From Phytoseiulus persimilis (taxonomy: Eukaryota; Arthropoda; Arachnida; Mesostigmata; Phytoseiidae), in assembly GCA_037576195.1 (NCBI GenBank), contig CM075103.1, positions 17,050,001-17,114,000 of the forward strand: 64,000 nucleotides of DNA, written 5' to 3'. The notes below the pieces were generated by a model that worked only from the letters and a program-made list of their open reading frames with translations, did not search any database and was not told the origin of the DNA. Below, in pieces: positions 22,946-32,184 of this stretch. The translations under genes and the position numbers were made by a program. How positions within the stretch are numbered: the stretch's first letter is position 1; each line of letters begins with the position of its first letter.

Positions 22946-23415
22946 CGTTCACGCTCTACGTTCTCTCTGTCCAATCCGCGTCTCCGAACTATTTTCGCTT
23001 CGAAGACTGCGATGACGCCTGTGTTTCATTAAACATCAGCTGTACAATTAGCAAGAAACCAACTGGTTTCCAATGCGCCTGTACACGCTCAGCATCGGCA
23101 TGCTACAATGAGGCATCCGAGTCCGTGGTCTGTCTGAGGCCTCTTCTCCCTGCTGTGGGTGGCGAACAAATTTGGAAAGAATTCCGGGATCAACATTATC
23201 CCGTCCTTCCCCCTGTCATCATTGACAACAGGTTTCTGCACTATGCTTTCGCAAGTGCAGGCGCTATACTCGCATTGGCCGTCTTTCTTGGAATCACGGT
23301 CCTTTGCATGATCTACGATAAGCGTAGAAACTATCATTCATTTGCGAACCCATCGCCAAACCCGGCAGTTGATGGCCCCTACATGCCAACCACGGAGCTC
23401 GTCTCTCAACCCTAA
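22918..23415 (+). CDS. Copia-borne small type I membrane protein frame (env-like position)
   Basis: A 165-residue frame that overlaps the last 28 bp of pol in another frame. Its ATG has a near-ideal context (GCGACCATGG). Residues 1-22 form a signal peptide (MAATTILFIAFTLYVLSVQS). Residues 25-105 are an ectodomain with about eight Cys and an N-glycosylation site (NIS). Residues about 112-135 are a membrane helix (AGAILALAVFLGITVLCMIY) followed by a KRR stop-transfer and a 35-residue tail. It occupies the place of env in env-bearing elements but is far shorter than known Env proteins and shows no fusion peptide or heptad region. It might be a captured host surface protein. No family recognised. 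Confidence 0.65.
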   Translation: MAATTILFIAFTLYVLSVQSASPNYFRFEDCDDACVSLNISCTISKKPTGFQCACTRSASACYNEASESVVCLRPLLPAVGGEQIWKEFRDQHYPVLPPVIIDNRFLHYAFASAGAILALAVFLGITVLCMIYDKRRNYHSFANPSPNPAVDGPYMPTTELVSQP

Positions 23416-23881
23416 TTTCATTTATCCGATGCACTTCATTCCTATTTTACCCATTCGGTCCTAGCATGCAACTTAGGTAGCACAAACAACTCGAAATGCT
23501 CAATTCAATTCTCCCATAGCCCTCCAAACTGCCGTGAATCTGCGACGTATCCGAGAGAGGCACCTAGCTGTGCTGTGCGTGGTTCATACGCATCTCTTCT
23601 CTCTCTGTTTCTCAACGCATTTCTTCGGCCTCTATTCACTTCTTCCACTTCTCTCGCATGATTCTCCTTCGGCATGGCATAATATCACGGTATTAACCTG
23701 ATGTACACCTCCAGGTCCCTCGTGTTTTTCCCTTGGTTCCTTGGACGCAGTTCGCCCCGACCGCTAGCATCCCATCGCTTGGTTTACCTCCCAATCCCTG
23801 CACTATGCCCAAACAGTCACCTTTCTGGATTCACGTACTGGAACTCCAGGATCTGCATCGCGTTCCACGCGATGTTGCTCA
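23416..23881 (+). other. Copia 3' region between the membrane frame and the nested gypsy
   Basis: No complete gene. The CTCA target duplication of the nested element ends it (23878-23881). The part just before that is open in the same strand and may belong to the coiled-coil frame that lies on the other side. Confidence 0.5.
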
Positions 23882-24084
23882 TGTTGGTAAGATGATAACG
23901 GAAAACTCGCGACTCTGGCTCACGACGATTTATTTCACAATTGCCGACTCACGGCCCCCAGGGCTCGATATTGTCGCGGCTCTACTCGACGTGTGGTATC
24001 AATTGCGCCTTTTTTTGATTGCATGACGCCCGGAGGCCTTTAAGTGTGCGCCGTCGCGGCGGGAACTACCTAGCATTGCTAACA
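23882..24084 (-). repeat. 3' LTR of the nested Ty3/gypsy element
   Basis: 203 bp, identical by eye to 29315-29517. Confidence 0.9.
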
Positions 24085-24332
24085 TTCGACCATCCTGACT
24101 CCACGACGTCCCCGTCGACACTAGGCTAGGATTAAGTTAAGTGAAGAGATTGACTCGATTCCCGTTCTGCCGATGAAATTACTGAACACAATGACAGCCA
24201 CCAGAGAACCTTGACTGGTGTTTGCGAAGTGATTGATATGAAAAATCGTGGATTGCTAGATGTGGGATTGCTTTCTATGATTTGCCTTTCGCCGGAGATC
24301 GCTTCCTACCTAAGAGATCACAAGTCTTCGAG

Positions 24333-25217
24333 CTAATTGGACGGGTCGAAGATCCTCCTGGGTTTCGGTATCCGAGATGTGCGTCTTAGGTGCGGTCGAC
24401 TCTTGTCGGTTGTGTTCGTCGGATTCGCTGGGGCTACGGATTCTGCAATGTCCTCCGAATTCGTTAGTAACCGATCGTCTGTGCCTCCGAGAGTGTCGAC
24501 GGTGTCGGAATTCGAACTACCTACTGCACTGCCGGTTTCAATGGTGCAAGGGAATTCTCTCGATTGGTTGTCTTCAGAAGCACCGAACAAGCGGAGCTGG
24601 CTTATATGGGCTGTCGCTCCATACTCCTGTTCTTCGTCCAGGGAGACCACCGCGTAAGTGTCACCTCCGAATGCTCTTGTGATAACCATGGGTCCGCGGT
24701 ACAGCGCGTCCAGTTTTCTAGATGTTCCATCGGCCGCTCTCTGTGGGGCTGAAAACCACACAATGTCGCCCGGCGACAATCGTTCCGCTGCGCGATGTCT
24801 TCTGTCGAAATGCGTTTTGGCCTCTCTGAACGATTTCCTAATGCGGAGAAGAGCTTCCTCCCTGAGCTGTACAGGGTCTTTACGAAGCTTTGTTGATGGG
24901 TGCGTCAGTGCACTGAGAAACCTGTCGGTTACCTCCGGATCAAACCCGCACAACAGGCGAATCGGCGTTTCACCGGTGGCCTTATTAACCGATGTGTTGA
25001 GGATCAACTGGATTTTCTTGAGTAGGAGGTCCCAGTTGCCTACCTTTCTTGCATGAAGCAGTTTCGCCAGTAACGGAGTTACGATTCCGTTTACCCTCTC
25101 CACTTGACCGTTACCTTGAGGTCGTCGTGGCGAGTTGAGGTGATGTTGAGTTCCAAGGCGTGTTAGATGGCTCTGGAATGTTTTTGACGTGAATGCTGTC
25201 CCCCGATCAGTTGTCAC
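24333..25217 (-). CDS. Integrase C-terminal part of the nested Ty3/gypsy element
   Basis: A 294-residue frame. It opens with TTDRGTAFTSKTFQSHLTRL (second Asp of the triad) and RRPQGNGQVERVNGIVTPLL (Glu), then the GDIVWFSAPQRAADGTSRK and LYRGPMVITRAFGGDTYAVV blocks of the C-terminal domain and a Ser/Thr/Asp-rich tail. It ends about 250 bp before the 3' LTR. Confidence 0.88.
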   Translation of the reverse strand: MTTDRGTAFTSKTFQSHLTRLGTQHHLNSPRRPQGNGQVERVNGIVTPLLAKLLHARKVGNWDLLLKKIQLILNTSVNKATGETPIRLLCGFDPEVTDRFLSALTHPSTKLRKDPVQLREEALLRIRKSFREAKTHFDRRHRAAERLSPGDIVWFSAPQRAADGTSRKLDALYRGPMVITRAFGGDTYAVVSLDEEQEYGATAHISQLRLFGASEDNQSREFPCTIETGSAVGSSNSDTVDTLGGTDDRLLTNSEDIAESVAPANPTNTTDKSRPHLRRTSRIPKPRRIFDPSN

Positions 25218-25284
25218 ATGGGCAGGGACTCCCCAGTCGGAAGTGAATTTCTCGAATGCCAGAATAGTCTCCTTGGCTGACGTA

Positions 25285-28092
25285 TCACGATCGGCCGAGG
25301 TATGCGAACTTTGTCAGGCGGTCGACTATGACGAGGATGTGAGTCTTTTTCGAGAAGGTGGTCGGGTAAGGACCCACGTGATCTACATGAATCCAATCGA
25401 ATGGGCGAGTAGGAGTGGGGATTTCCTGTAGCAGTCCTGGTTGTTTTCCACTTCTTCTTTTGTGCGCGAGGCAGGGTATACAGCGAGCAATGTGGTCTTT
25501 TATGTATCGTTTCATTCGCGGAAACCAGCACTTTCGCAAGATGATCTCTGCGGTCCTCTCCACTCCGAAGTGACCCTGAAAATCGTGAGCGCGGATGACG
25601 ACAGCCTTTCTCTGAGAGTCCGGTATGACCAGAAGATTCGCGTTCTGTATTTTCTTGTAAAGGACGCCGTCGTCCACTGCAAACGAGTCTACCAAAGATT
25701 CCTCTTGCCGGGATCTTTCCTCGCTCGGTCTTCTGAGGATGTCTATCCTGTTCCGCAGCCGCTCGTCCTCTCGCTGAATCGCACGCAGCTCCTCGAGGTA
25801 TGTGAGGGGCTGGGTTGGTTGTACGGACGTTTCATCCTTGTCTCCGGTAATCAGTGTCTCTAATTCGGCGTTATCCTCCGCACCTGACGTCTCTGCGCCG
25901 CCGCAGTAGATCCTCTCGATGTCGCTCGGCGACTTGTCTGTCGGGTTTCGAGATAGGGCATCGACATGTGCCATTCGAGATCCCGCGCGGTGTTCCACTG
26001 TGAACTGGAAGTCCTGGATCAACGCCAGCCAGCGCGCCATCTGGGGATTCCTCGTCGACTTCGCGTTGATACACAGAAGTGCCTGGCAGTCTGTAACGAG
26101 CTTGAATGATCTACCGATCAGGAACGAACGTAGCTTTTCCAGGGCAAAGGTGATGGCAAGAAGCTCAAGGCGGGATGAGTGGTACGATGACTCCGTCGGG
26201 TTACATTTTCTCGAAACGCAACGCACCAAATGGAGTCTTCTGTGCTCGTCGGGTTGTAACATCATTGCCGCGAGTCCCACCGAAGATGCGTCCGTGTGTA
26301 CCTCTATGAATGCGTTCGGGTTGAACAAGGCGAGGACAGGCGGTTTGCACATGACCGACTTCAATTTTTCGAAGGCAGCTGCATGGGGTTCGTCCCACTC
26401 GAAGGGGTTCTTGGTCGATGTCAACGCCGTCAGGGGGGCAGCGACCGTTGCGTAGCCCGGGACGAATCTACGGAAGAAACCGCAGAGGCCCAGAAACTGT
26501 CGAACCTGTGTAATGTTACTGGGCGTGCGAAACTTGGCTATCGACCCGAGTTTGTCCTCAGTGGGTGCCACCGTGCCCCTCCTGATCAGTAGTCCCATAA
26601 AAACGACCTCTTCGTATCCGAATTTACACTTTTCTGGATTGAGGGTTAGTCCAGCCTTTCTGATTCTCGCGAACACTTCTCTCAGTGTCCGCATTAGTGC
26701 CTCGAAGTTCTTGCCCTTGACCAACACGTCGTCGAAAAAGTAAAAACAAGACCTGTTTCGACGCAACGGACCGAGAACCAGGGACACAAGGTGGTTGAAG
26801 ATGGCCGGGCCATTTTTAAATCCGAACATCATCCGGTTAAACTCGCCGCTCGATTCCGGTGTGATAAAGGCTGTGAGTCTCCGAGCCTTCTTTGCGAGCG
26901 GAATCTGCAGAAATCCCTGCATGAAGTTTAACTGTGCGAAACAATTAGCATCAGAGAGATCCATCAATTCGTCTTCTATGTTGGGGATGGGCCAGTGCAG
27001 ATCTATGGCAATATCGTTCAATTTCCTGACATCGACGACTACTCTTTTTTTCGAGGTCTTACCAGGGACGAGTTTGGTTACCACGAATGCCGGGCTCGCG
27101 AAGGGGCTTCGCGTATCGGACACAACTCCGGCTTCTCTCCACAGCCGTATTTGGTCTTCCATGAAATCCCGGTCCTCCGGCGCGAGACGATACGGTCTTG
27201 CGCGTGGCAGCGACTTTCCAGGCTCGAGCTCGATATCTGCCTGGATGAGATCCGTACATCCAAGTTCTCGCAGGTTGAACGAGAATACGTCTCGGAATTC
27301 GTTAATTAAAGTCATCACAGCGTCCTGCTGCGCGCTGGTGAGTGAGGGTGAAAGGTTAATCTCCGTAGGGTCGATCCGTCGTGCACATCCCACCGAATTG
27401 CCGGGCACGACAACCACATCGTTGCCCACCGATCCGGCGGGTGAGGACCTATCTGGCAACTCAGCCAACCTGACGTCCTCCTCCGCCAGGATCCTGCCTC
27501 TACCTAAGCGATCACCTGGGCGAAACAGCACAGGTTTGGGACCATGATTTTCGACAGGAATCCTGAACCGCCCCCTGTCATCACTGTGATACACAATATC
27601 ACATTCCGGGGCACGCACAACCACCGCCGAGTTCGGGTCGGTCCGCGCCTCAACGAAGGCCGCCGTTCCCGCAAGGAGCTCAACCTCCGCCGCCGCCTCC
27701 AGTCTGACGTTTCGCGCGTTTCGGAATTTCTCTAGGAGCGCGTCTGTTGGCCCCACGAAAAACTTGTCGTTGATTCGGAGCAGCGCCAAATGCGGCAGGT
27801 CCAAGAACGTGCGACCGACGAAAAGCTCCTCGGGAATTGCGTCGTCCGACACAACCATAGCCTCTACGTCTTCGGCGTACCCCTCGTCCACCTGCAACGA
27901 ACCCAAGACGACTCGCCCAAGGGCGACAGTAGAAGGACTTGAGATGTCTCCCGTCCCATATATTGGTATTGGCTCGAGGATCGTTCTTAATTTCAGACGA
28001 TTCACCGTACTCGCCCGTATAAGAACAGATGAACATCCGGTGTCCATCAGACCCTTAACTTGTTCCTTACCGTTGACCAGGCACGGTTTCAT
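25285..28092 (-). CDS. pol of the nested Ty3/gypsy element (protease to integrase zinc finger)
   Basis: A 935-residue frame. Retropepsin site GLMDTGCSSVLIR is at about residue 15. Reverse transcriptase covers about 300-480, with FAQLNFMQGFLQIPLAKKAR and the FYFFDDVLVKG active site. RNase H covers about 575-700, with EVHTDASSVGLAAMML, FKLVTDCQALLCINAKSTRN and MAHVDALSRNP. The integrase zinc region (HDFQGHFGVERTAEIIL ... CIPCLAHKR) and the first Asp block (WIHVDHVGPYPTTF) follow. The rest of the integrase lies at 24333-25217. Confidence 0.9.
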   Translation of the reverse strand: MKPCLVNGKEQVKGLMDTGCSSVLIRASTVNRLKLRTILEPIPIYGTGDISSPSTVALGRVVLGSLQVDEGYAEDVEAMVVSDDAIPEELFVGRTFLDLPHLALLRINDKFFVGPTDALLEKFRNARNVRLEAAAEVELLAGTAAFVEARTDPNSAVVVRAPECDIVYHSDDRGRFRIPVENHGPKPVLFRPGDRLGRGRILAEEDVRLAELPDRSSPAGSVGNDVVVVPGNSVGCARRIDPTEINLSPSLTSAQQDAVMTLINEFRDVFSFNLRELGCTDLIQADIELEPGKSLPRARPYRLAPEDRDFMEDQIRLWREAGVVSDTRSPFASPAFVVTKLVPGKTSKKRVVVDVRKLNDIAIDLHWPIPNIEDELMDLSDANCFAQLNFMQGFLQIPLAKKARRLTAFITPESSGEFNRMMFGFKNGPAIFNHLVSLVLGPLRRNRSCFYFFDDVLVKGKNFEALMRTLREVFARIRKAGLTLNPEKCKFGYEEVVFMGLLIRRGTVAPTEDKLGSIAKFRTPSNITQVRQFLGLCGFFRRFVPGYATVAAPLTALTSTKNPFEWDEPHAAAFEKLKSVMCKPPVLALFNPNAFIEVHTDASSVGLAAMMLQPDEHRRLHLVRCVSRKCNPTESSYHSSRLELLAITFALEKLRSFLIGRSFKLVTDCQALLCINAKSTRNPQMARWLALIQDFQFTVEHRAGSRMAHVDALSRNPTDKSPSDIERIYCGGAETSGAEDNAELETLITGDKDETSVQPTQPLTYLEELRAIQREDERLRNRIDILRRPSEERSRQEESLVDSFAVDDGVLYKKIQNANLLVIPDSQRKAVVIRAHDFQGHFGVERTAEIILRKCWFPRMKRYIKDHIARCIPCLAHKRRSGKQPGLLQEIPTPTRPFDWIHVDHVGPYPTTFSKKTHILVIVDRLTKFAYLGRS

Positions 28093-28104
28093 GTATTTCT
28101 CTCC

Positions 28105-29280
28105 TTATCCTGCGACCGTGGTATTTGCAGATGCGTTGCACTGTGCTCGGTCCTGTTGAGTGGGGCTCGGCCGCCGCTGGGAGTCTCTGGGGCAGTCTCT
28201 TATATAATGCCCAGTCTCTCCGCAATTCCAACAGACCGAAGAGGACGGTCCGGATCGATCGGTCCCTCGGTGGTGCGGCCGAGTCATTGCTCGAGGTGCC
28301 TCCTCCGTCATACCATGACTTCGACCTCTGTTCTGGAAATGGCGAAATGGCGCGCCGCCGGTCGGGTCAAGAGGCCCGAAGGACCCGTCACTGCCGCGTC
28401 GTTCCTGCGCTCCATTGGAACCTGGAGCAAACTCCGGAGTCGCTCCCCAAACCGGTGCACGAGAGCGGGAACTCCACCGACGAGTGTTCACCTGAACAAA
28501 CTCCCGGTCTCGAGGCCCATTTCGGCACTCATCTCCATGCCCGGATGCGCGTATAAGCTCACGCGGAGTTCTCGAGGCGTCCAAACCGATCATCCGGGCG
28601 GCCCTCCCCACGTCAGCAACCAAAGCCACCACGCTGGCCGATGGATGATGGGACATCGCCAATTTGACCGACGTGAACACCTCATGTATTCCTTCCACGA
28701 TATGGTCGAAGGCTTCCTCGAACGGAATCCCCGCCGCCTGAGCCATGCTGGCCTTCTCAAAAACGTATGATTCCATGGGGGTATCCGCCGATTGCACGAA
28801 AGTGAAGAAGGCGCTTGATGTACACCCCGGCAGGACGAAGGCGGCGGTGAACCGCGGGGAGAAGGCCGTTTCGTCCTCAGCATCGTCGAATGAAGAGAAC
28901 GGGTTTTCCGCGTTCTCAAAATGGAACCACGTTGCCGCGCGCCCCTCGAGGTGCGCGAGAGCAAGACTCAGGGCTGCCTCCGATCCCTCCCCCGAACTCG
29001 AAATTTCCCCCTTTATCTGCAATAGCCACCTCCTGGCCGCCAAACCCTTGCTGGCTCCGTCATACAAAGTCAACCGTGGACCCCTCCGAGAAACCACCGG
29101 TTGGCGATCTGTCATAGTCCGCATAAGGCTCGTGAGTTGCTCCGTCAACTCGAGAATCCTTAGTTCCATTCTGAACGTTCGTGCGGTCTCGAAAGGAAAA
29201 GTAACGTTAACCGGTATCCCTCGTGTCCGTCTCGCGTTGATTCGAGAAATCCTACCTGCTCTTCCGGGCCCTGCCCTCAC
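28105..29280 (-). CDS. gag of the nested Ty3/gypsy element
   Basis: A 391-residue frame. Residues about 60-230 look like a retrotransposon capsid (RRWLLQIKGEISSSGEGSEA; LEGRAATWFHFENAENPF; SPRFTAAFVLPG). A basic Arg/Gly-rich stretch follows, and a CCHC knuckle, CWNCGETGHYIRDC, at about residue 350. The start is 34 bp inside the LTR boundary. The pol frame starts 12 bp further on in another frame. Confidence 0.88.
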   Translation of the reverse strand: MRAGPGRAGRISRINARRTRGIPVNVTFPFETARTFRMELRILELTEQLTSLMRTMTDRQPVVSRRGPRLTLYDGASKGLAARRWLLQIKGEISSSGEGSEAALSLALAHLEGRAATWFHFENAENPFSSFDDAEDETAFSPRFTAAFVLPGCTSSAFFTFVQSADTPMESYVFEKASMAQAAGIPFEEAFDHIVEGIHEVFTSVKLAMSHHPSASVVALVADVGRAARMIGLDASRTPRELIRASGHGDECRNGPRDREFVQVNTRRWSSRSRAPVWGATPEFAPGSNGAQERRGSDGSFGPLDPTGGAPFRHFQNRGRSHGMTEEAPRAMTRPHHRGTDRSGPSSSVCWNCGETGHYIRDCPRDSQRRPSPTQQDRAQCNASANTTVAG

Positions 29281-29296
29281 AAATCCAACGAGCTCG

Positions 29297-29314
29297 GTTA
29301 TCCCACTTCTGAAT
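29297..29314 (-). promoter_or_regulatory. Primer binding site, tRNA-Leu type
   Basis: Read on the - strand, the sequence after the LTR is ATTCAGAAGTGGGAT. Thirteen bases (TCAGAAGTGGGAT) match the complement of a tRNA-Leu 3' region as I recall it. The same arrangement is seen in the older gypsy at 4111. Confidence 0.5.
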
Positions 29315-29517
29315 TGTTGGTAAGATGATAACGGAAAACTCGCGACTCTGGCTCACGACGATTTATTTCACAATTGCCGACTCACGGCCCCCAGGGCTCG
29401 ATATTGTCGCGGCTCTACTCGACGTGTGGTATCAATTGCGCCTTTTTTTGATTGCATGACGCCCGGAGGCCTTTAAGTGTGCGCCGTCGCGGCGGGAACT
29501 ACCTAGCATTGCTAACA
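29315..29517 (-). repeat. 5' LTR of the nested Ty3/gypsy element
   Basis: 203 bp. On the + strand it starts TGTTGGTAAG and ends TTGCTAACA. Identical by eye to 23882-24084. Confidence 0.9.
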
Positions 29518-29549
29518 CTCAGAAGGCGTCAGATCGCCTTTGGCCTCAA

Positions 29550-30329
29550 ATGGATGAACAATCCCGATTTTACTACAGACAGGCAGTCGCGCCTGAATTC
29601 AACGAGAAAGCGAAACTTCTCCACACCGCGGCACGCCGCGCTAGACTGACGGCCCCTGCACTCGCATCGGCAGAATATGCCGAAACACTAATCGTCGAGT
29701 GCGCCACAAATCAAAAGAAAATTTCGGATTTAGAAAACACTGTCGAATGCCTGCGACAAAAATCGCAAAGCTCCTCGGCAAAAATCTCCACAGACCCTGC
29801 GCCTGAGGACACTCGGCCCGCATCGGCAGACCACCTAAATGCAGATCCAGACTATCTGGACGAAGAAGTCTACAGCCCGTCAATCCCAACTGGTGCGGAT
29901 GACCCTGTCGAATCAGAAGAAGCTCGTCAACTTGAGCTCGCTGAGACAGAGATCCGCATGCTCAAACAAAAGATCTACGATCTACGCGCTGAATCAGAGG
30001 CTAAACAGCGCCTCTATGATCGAGACAGAGGAAACTGGCATGACGGACGCGCATTCTATCAAAAGAAAATTGCTCGTCTCGAAAACGAACTAGAAGAATC
30101 AACAGCCTCAAAATACTTGTGTGATCACACTGATCACATTGAGCAACTCGAAACTCTCAACAGAAAGCAATCCGAAAGTAATTCCAAAGATCGACAACAA
30201 TTACTCGACCTCCTTAACGAGAATTACGAGCTGAAAACACAGCTACTCAAAACAAAAATTGAGCTGAAACGCGCTCAACCAATCGACTGGCCGGAGTCCA
30301 GTTCTAGCAGTCACAGTGGTTCCATCTGA
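29550..30329 (+). CDS. Copia-borne coiled-coil protein frame
   Basis: A 259-residue frame, rich in Glu, Lys, Gln, Leu and Arg. Heptad-like stretches lie at about residues 40-75 (ECATNQKKISDLENTVECL), 120-160 (LAETEIRMLKQKIYDLRAES) and 195-250 (LLDLLNENYELKTQLLKTKI). There is no signal peptide or membrane helix, and no family recognised. It lies in the Copia element after pol. The nested gypsy insertion lies 28 bp before its first ATG, so its upstream part may be on the other side. A gag-like or structural role is possible but not shown. Confidence 0.55.
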   Translation: MDEQSRFYYRQAVAPEFNEKAKLLHTAARRARLTAPALASAEYAETLIVECATNQKKISDLENTVECLRQKSQSSSAKISTDPAPEDTRPASADHLNADPDYLDEEVYSPSIPTGADDPVESEEARQLELAETEIRMLKQKIYDLRAESEAKQRLYDRDRGNWHDGRAFYQKKIARLENELEESTASKYLCDHTDHIEQLETLNRKQSESNSKDRQQLLDLLNENYELKTQLLKTKIELKRAQPIDWPESSSSSHSGSI

Positions 30330-30500
30330 ACCTCTTCGGATATGTAATGCATGCCGAGTGCCCTCAATCATAAACAATAGCCATATCAACCTCCTAAGTT
30401 ACCTCAGACATATGCACGAACGTTTTTATCTTGGGTTAAATAAACACAACAGAGATTCCAGTTTGATTTTTTTTTCTCTACCTCGTTCATTCGACATAAA
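30330..30500 (+). other. Spacer after the coiled-coil frame
   Basis: AT-rich, with AATAAA at about 30439; no gene. It may hold a polyadenylation signal for the coiled-coil transcript. Confidence 0.35.
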
Positions 30501-30792
30501 TCAAACCTCTATATACATATCGTAGCCACGACACATCACAGCAGACACTCCCTGACCGGGCCTCACGACAACCTCCTCCGGCTTCTCAAAGCGCTGCTCG
30601 CGCAGTAAAACACAACTGCGACTCATGACCGAATAACATAAAAGTCGCCTGTCCACTGGTCGACAGACTAAATTGTTGAGCGAGACCCTGCTCGCCTCGC
30701 CGCTGTCCCGCACGACTCCTCCGCCTATCGAGGGTGCGAATGTCGCTGAGTCCGTCTTCAACCCCACGGGTTCTCTGGACCGTGTCTCCACC

Positions 30793-31551
30793 TTACTGCT
30801 CACGGCCTCCGCCGAAAGCGTGAGTCTCCGAGACACCTCGGTGGTGCCACTGCTCGATTCCACGGCGCTCCCTCCGCCTGACACCGTCACACCTACAAAA
30901 GAGCGGCACTTTCACCAAACGGCTCCCATAAACTCGGAAGATCCCCTGTTCAAATTGATGGTATCGCTTCCACTCACCAACTGTGAATCCGACGACAAAC
31001 AGGACTGCTGGGATGACAAGAAGCAAACTCCATCGGCACCAAACACAGATGCCCATCTCGGACCACGACTCCGAGCCCGGGCGCGCGACACTGCCCTCCC
31101 GACGATTCCCGAAAAAGTCGACGGATGTCGACCGCCGTCCGTAGCGGGCGCTTCCTCCCCGATGCTCTCGATCGATGACGCCTCTGGCTTCCCTTGCCAA
31201 ACGTTCCATTCCGGCACTGGAAGATGCTCCGCGCTCCAAATCGCTGCGCTGGTCTGCACGGCGCCCCTCCTCCGGGTCGAAAAGACCCGACAACCAGCTC
31301 CACATGTCAAGAAGATTGCTCTCTTCCCCCACGGCGGGTCGGGGGCCCTGGCTACTCTGGGTCCTTCCGTGGGCTGGCGACTCCTCTGCTGCACCTCTCG
31401 GGGCTTCCTCCTGGGGACGTCCTGGCGCACGCGATCCGCTGACTGAAGACTCCGCTTGACTCGGAGACTGCCTTGAGCGCCGTGTCAGTCCTGATCCACT
31501 CGAACGACTTGATGAGCTCTCCGATGTGCGACTACCCGAGCGAAGAAGCAT
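30793..31551 (-). CDS. Antisense frame in Copia with one membrane helix
   Basis: A 252-residue frame opposite to pol. Residues 1-60 are Ser/Arg-rich, 75-120 acidic and mixed, and about 172-195 form a strong membrane helix (WSLLLVIPAVLFVVGFTVGE), with a short basic end. There is no signal peptide, so a type II orientation is likely if it is made. A second minus-strand frame (30501-30890, 129 codons) overlaps its end. A plus-strand frame (30673-31446) lies opposite, and one of the two must be a shadow. The membrane helix favours the minus frame. Antisense frames near the 3' LTR are known in some plant LTR elements; I know none in animal Copia. Confidence 0.4.
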   Translation of the reverse strand: MLLRSGSRTSESSSSRSSGSGLTRRSRQSPSQAESSVSGSRAPGRPQEEAPRGAAEESPAHGRTQSSQGPRPAVGEESNLLDMWSWLSGLFDPEEGRRADQRSDLERGASSSAGMERLAREARGVIDREHRGGSARYGRRSTSVDFFGNRREGSVARPGSESWSEMGICVWCRWSLLLVIPAVLFVVGFTVGEWKRYHQFEQGIFRVYGSRLVKVPLFCRCDGVRRRERRGIEQWHHRGVSETHAFGGGREQ

Positions 31552-32184
31552 ATTTGAACAAGTTCAAAAACGAACTGCACTCCGAACTAACTCCGCACGC
31601 CTTTTATCCTATCCGCCTAGGGCGAAATCAACCGACTTTTTCCCTCATTCTCGCAACTTGGATCAACGACTCTAAACCAAACTAGAATATTGAATGAAAA
31701 CATCGAAAACTCTACGGATTTTCATCTTTATTGAAAAAAAAATCATTACTTCCCTGTGAGAGGGGAAAATGGTACAAATCTTGAGACACATGGATCATGA
31801 TTTCCAGGTCAAATCACCAAGAAAAAGCTCATATTTCACACTTCCTCAACTTTTATTTAAATGCCCCCCAACTGGCTCCACCCATAGCACGCTCTCCGGA
31901 GAAACTACGTCGAACTTCCTAACTGCGCATGCAGTCTCGATGAAAAACGAACGGTTGTAGCGTCTACCAACTACCGCGCATATTCGGATTCACGAACAAT
32001 TCAAACTGAAATAATCACTGTAAAGGAATCACTCGATTTTCTCAAGAAAAATTCAAACTCGACCGATTCCTCAATCTTCACAGCCAGAGGGGATATTCAA
32101 TGTTTAATCACATCACGGAACTATTCTGCGAATACTTTTTCAGCTGCGAGATCTTCGCGAGTCCGAAGATCTCGCCAGAGGGGA
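31552..32184 (+). other. Copia 3' untranslated region
   Basis: No gene. It ends in the purine-rich tract CCAGAGGGGA at 32175-32184, directly before the 3' LTR. The related string CCAGAGGGGATATTC near 32082 is a second purine tract. Confidence 0.6.

Larger units (their letters stand above)
23882..29517 (-). mobile_element. Young Ty3/gypsy element nested in Copia
   Basis: Flanked by CTCA (23878-23881 and 29518-29521). Both 203-bp LTRs appear identical, so it is very recent and younger than its Copia host. On the - strand the order is LTR, tRNA-Leu-type primer site, gag with CCHC knuckle, protease, RT, RNase H, integrase, LTR. It looks nearly whole, with about one break in pol. Confidence 0.92.

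Noticed and set aside
22918-23415. Classical viral envelope glycoprotein
   Set aside because: 165 residues, no fusion peptide, no heptad repeats and no furin site; only the position is env-like.
26795-27547. 250-codon plus-strand frame inside the nested gypsy pol
   Set aside because: Shadow of the minus-strand pol frame.
30673-31446. Plus-strand 257-codon frame in the Copia 3' region
   Set aside because: It lies opposite the minus frame with a clear membrane helix and shows no feature of its own; kept only as an alternative.
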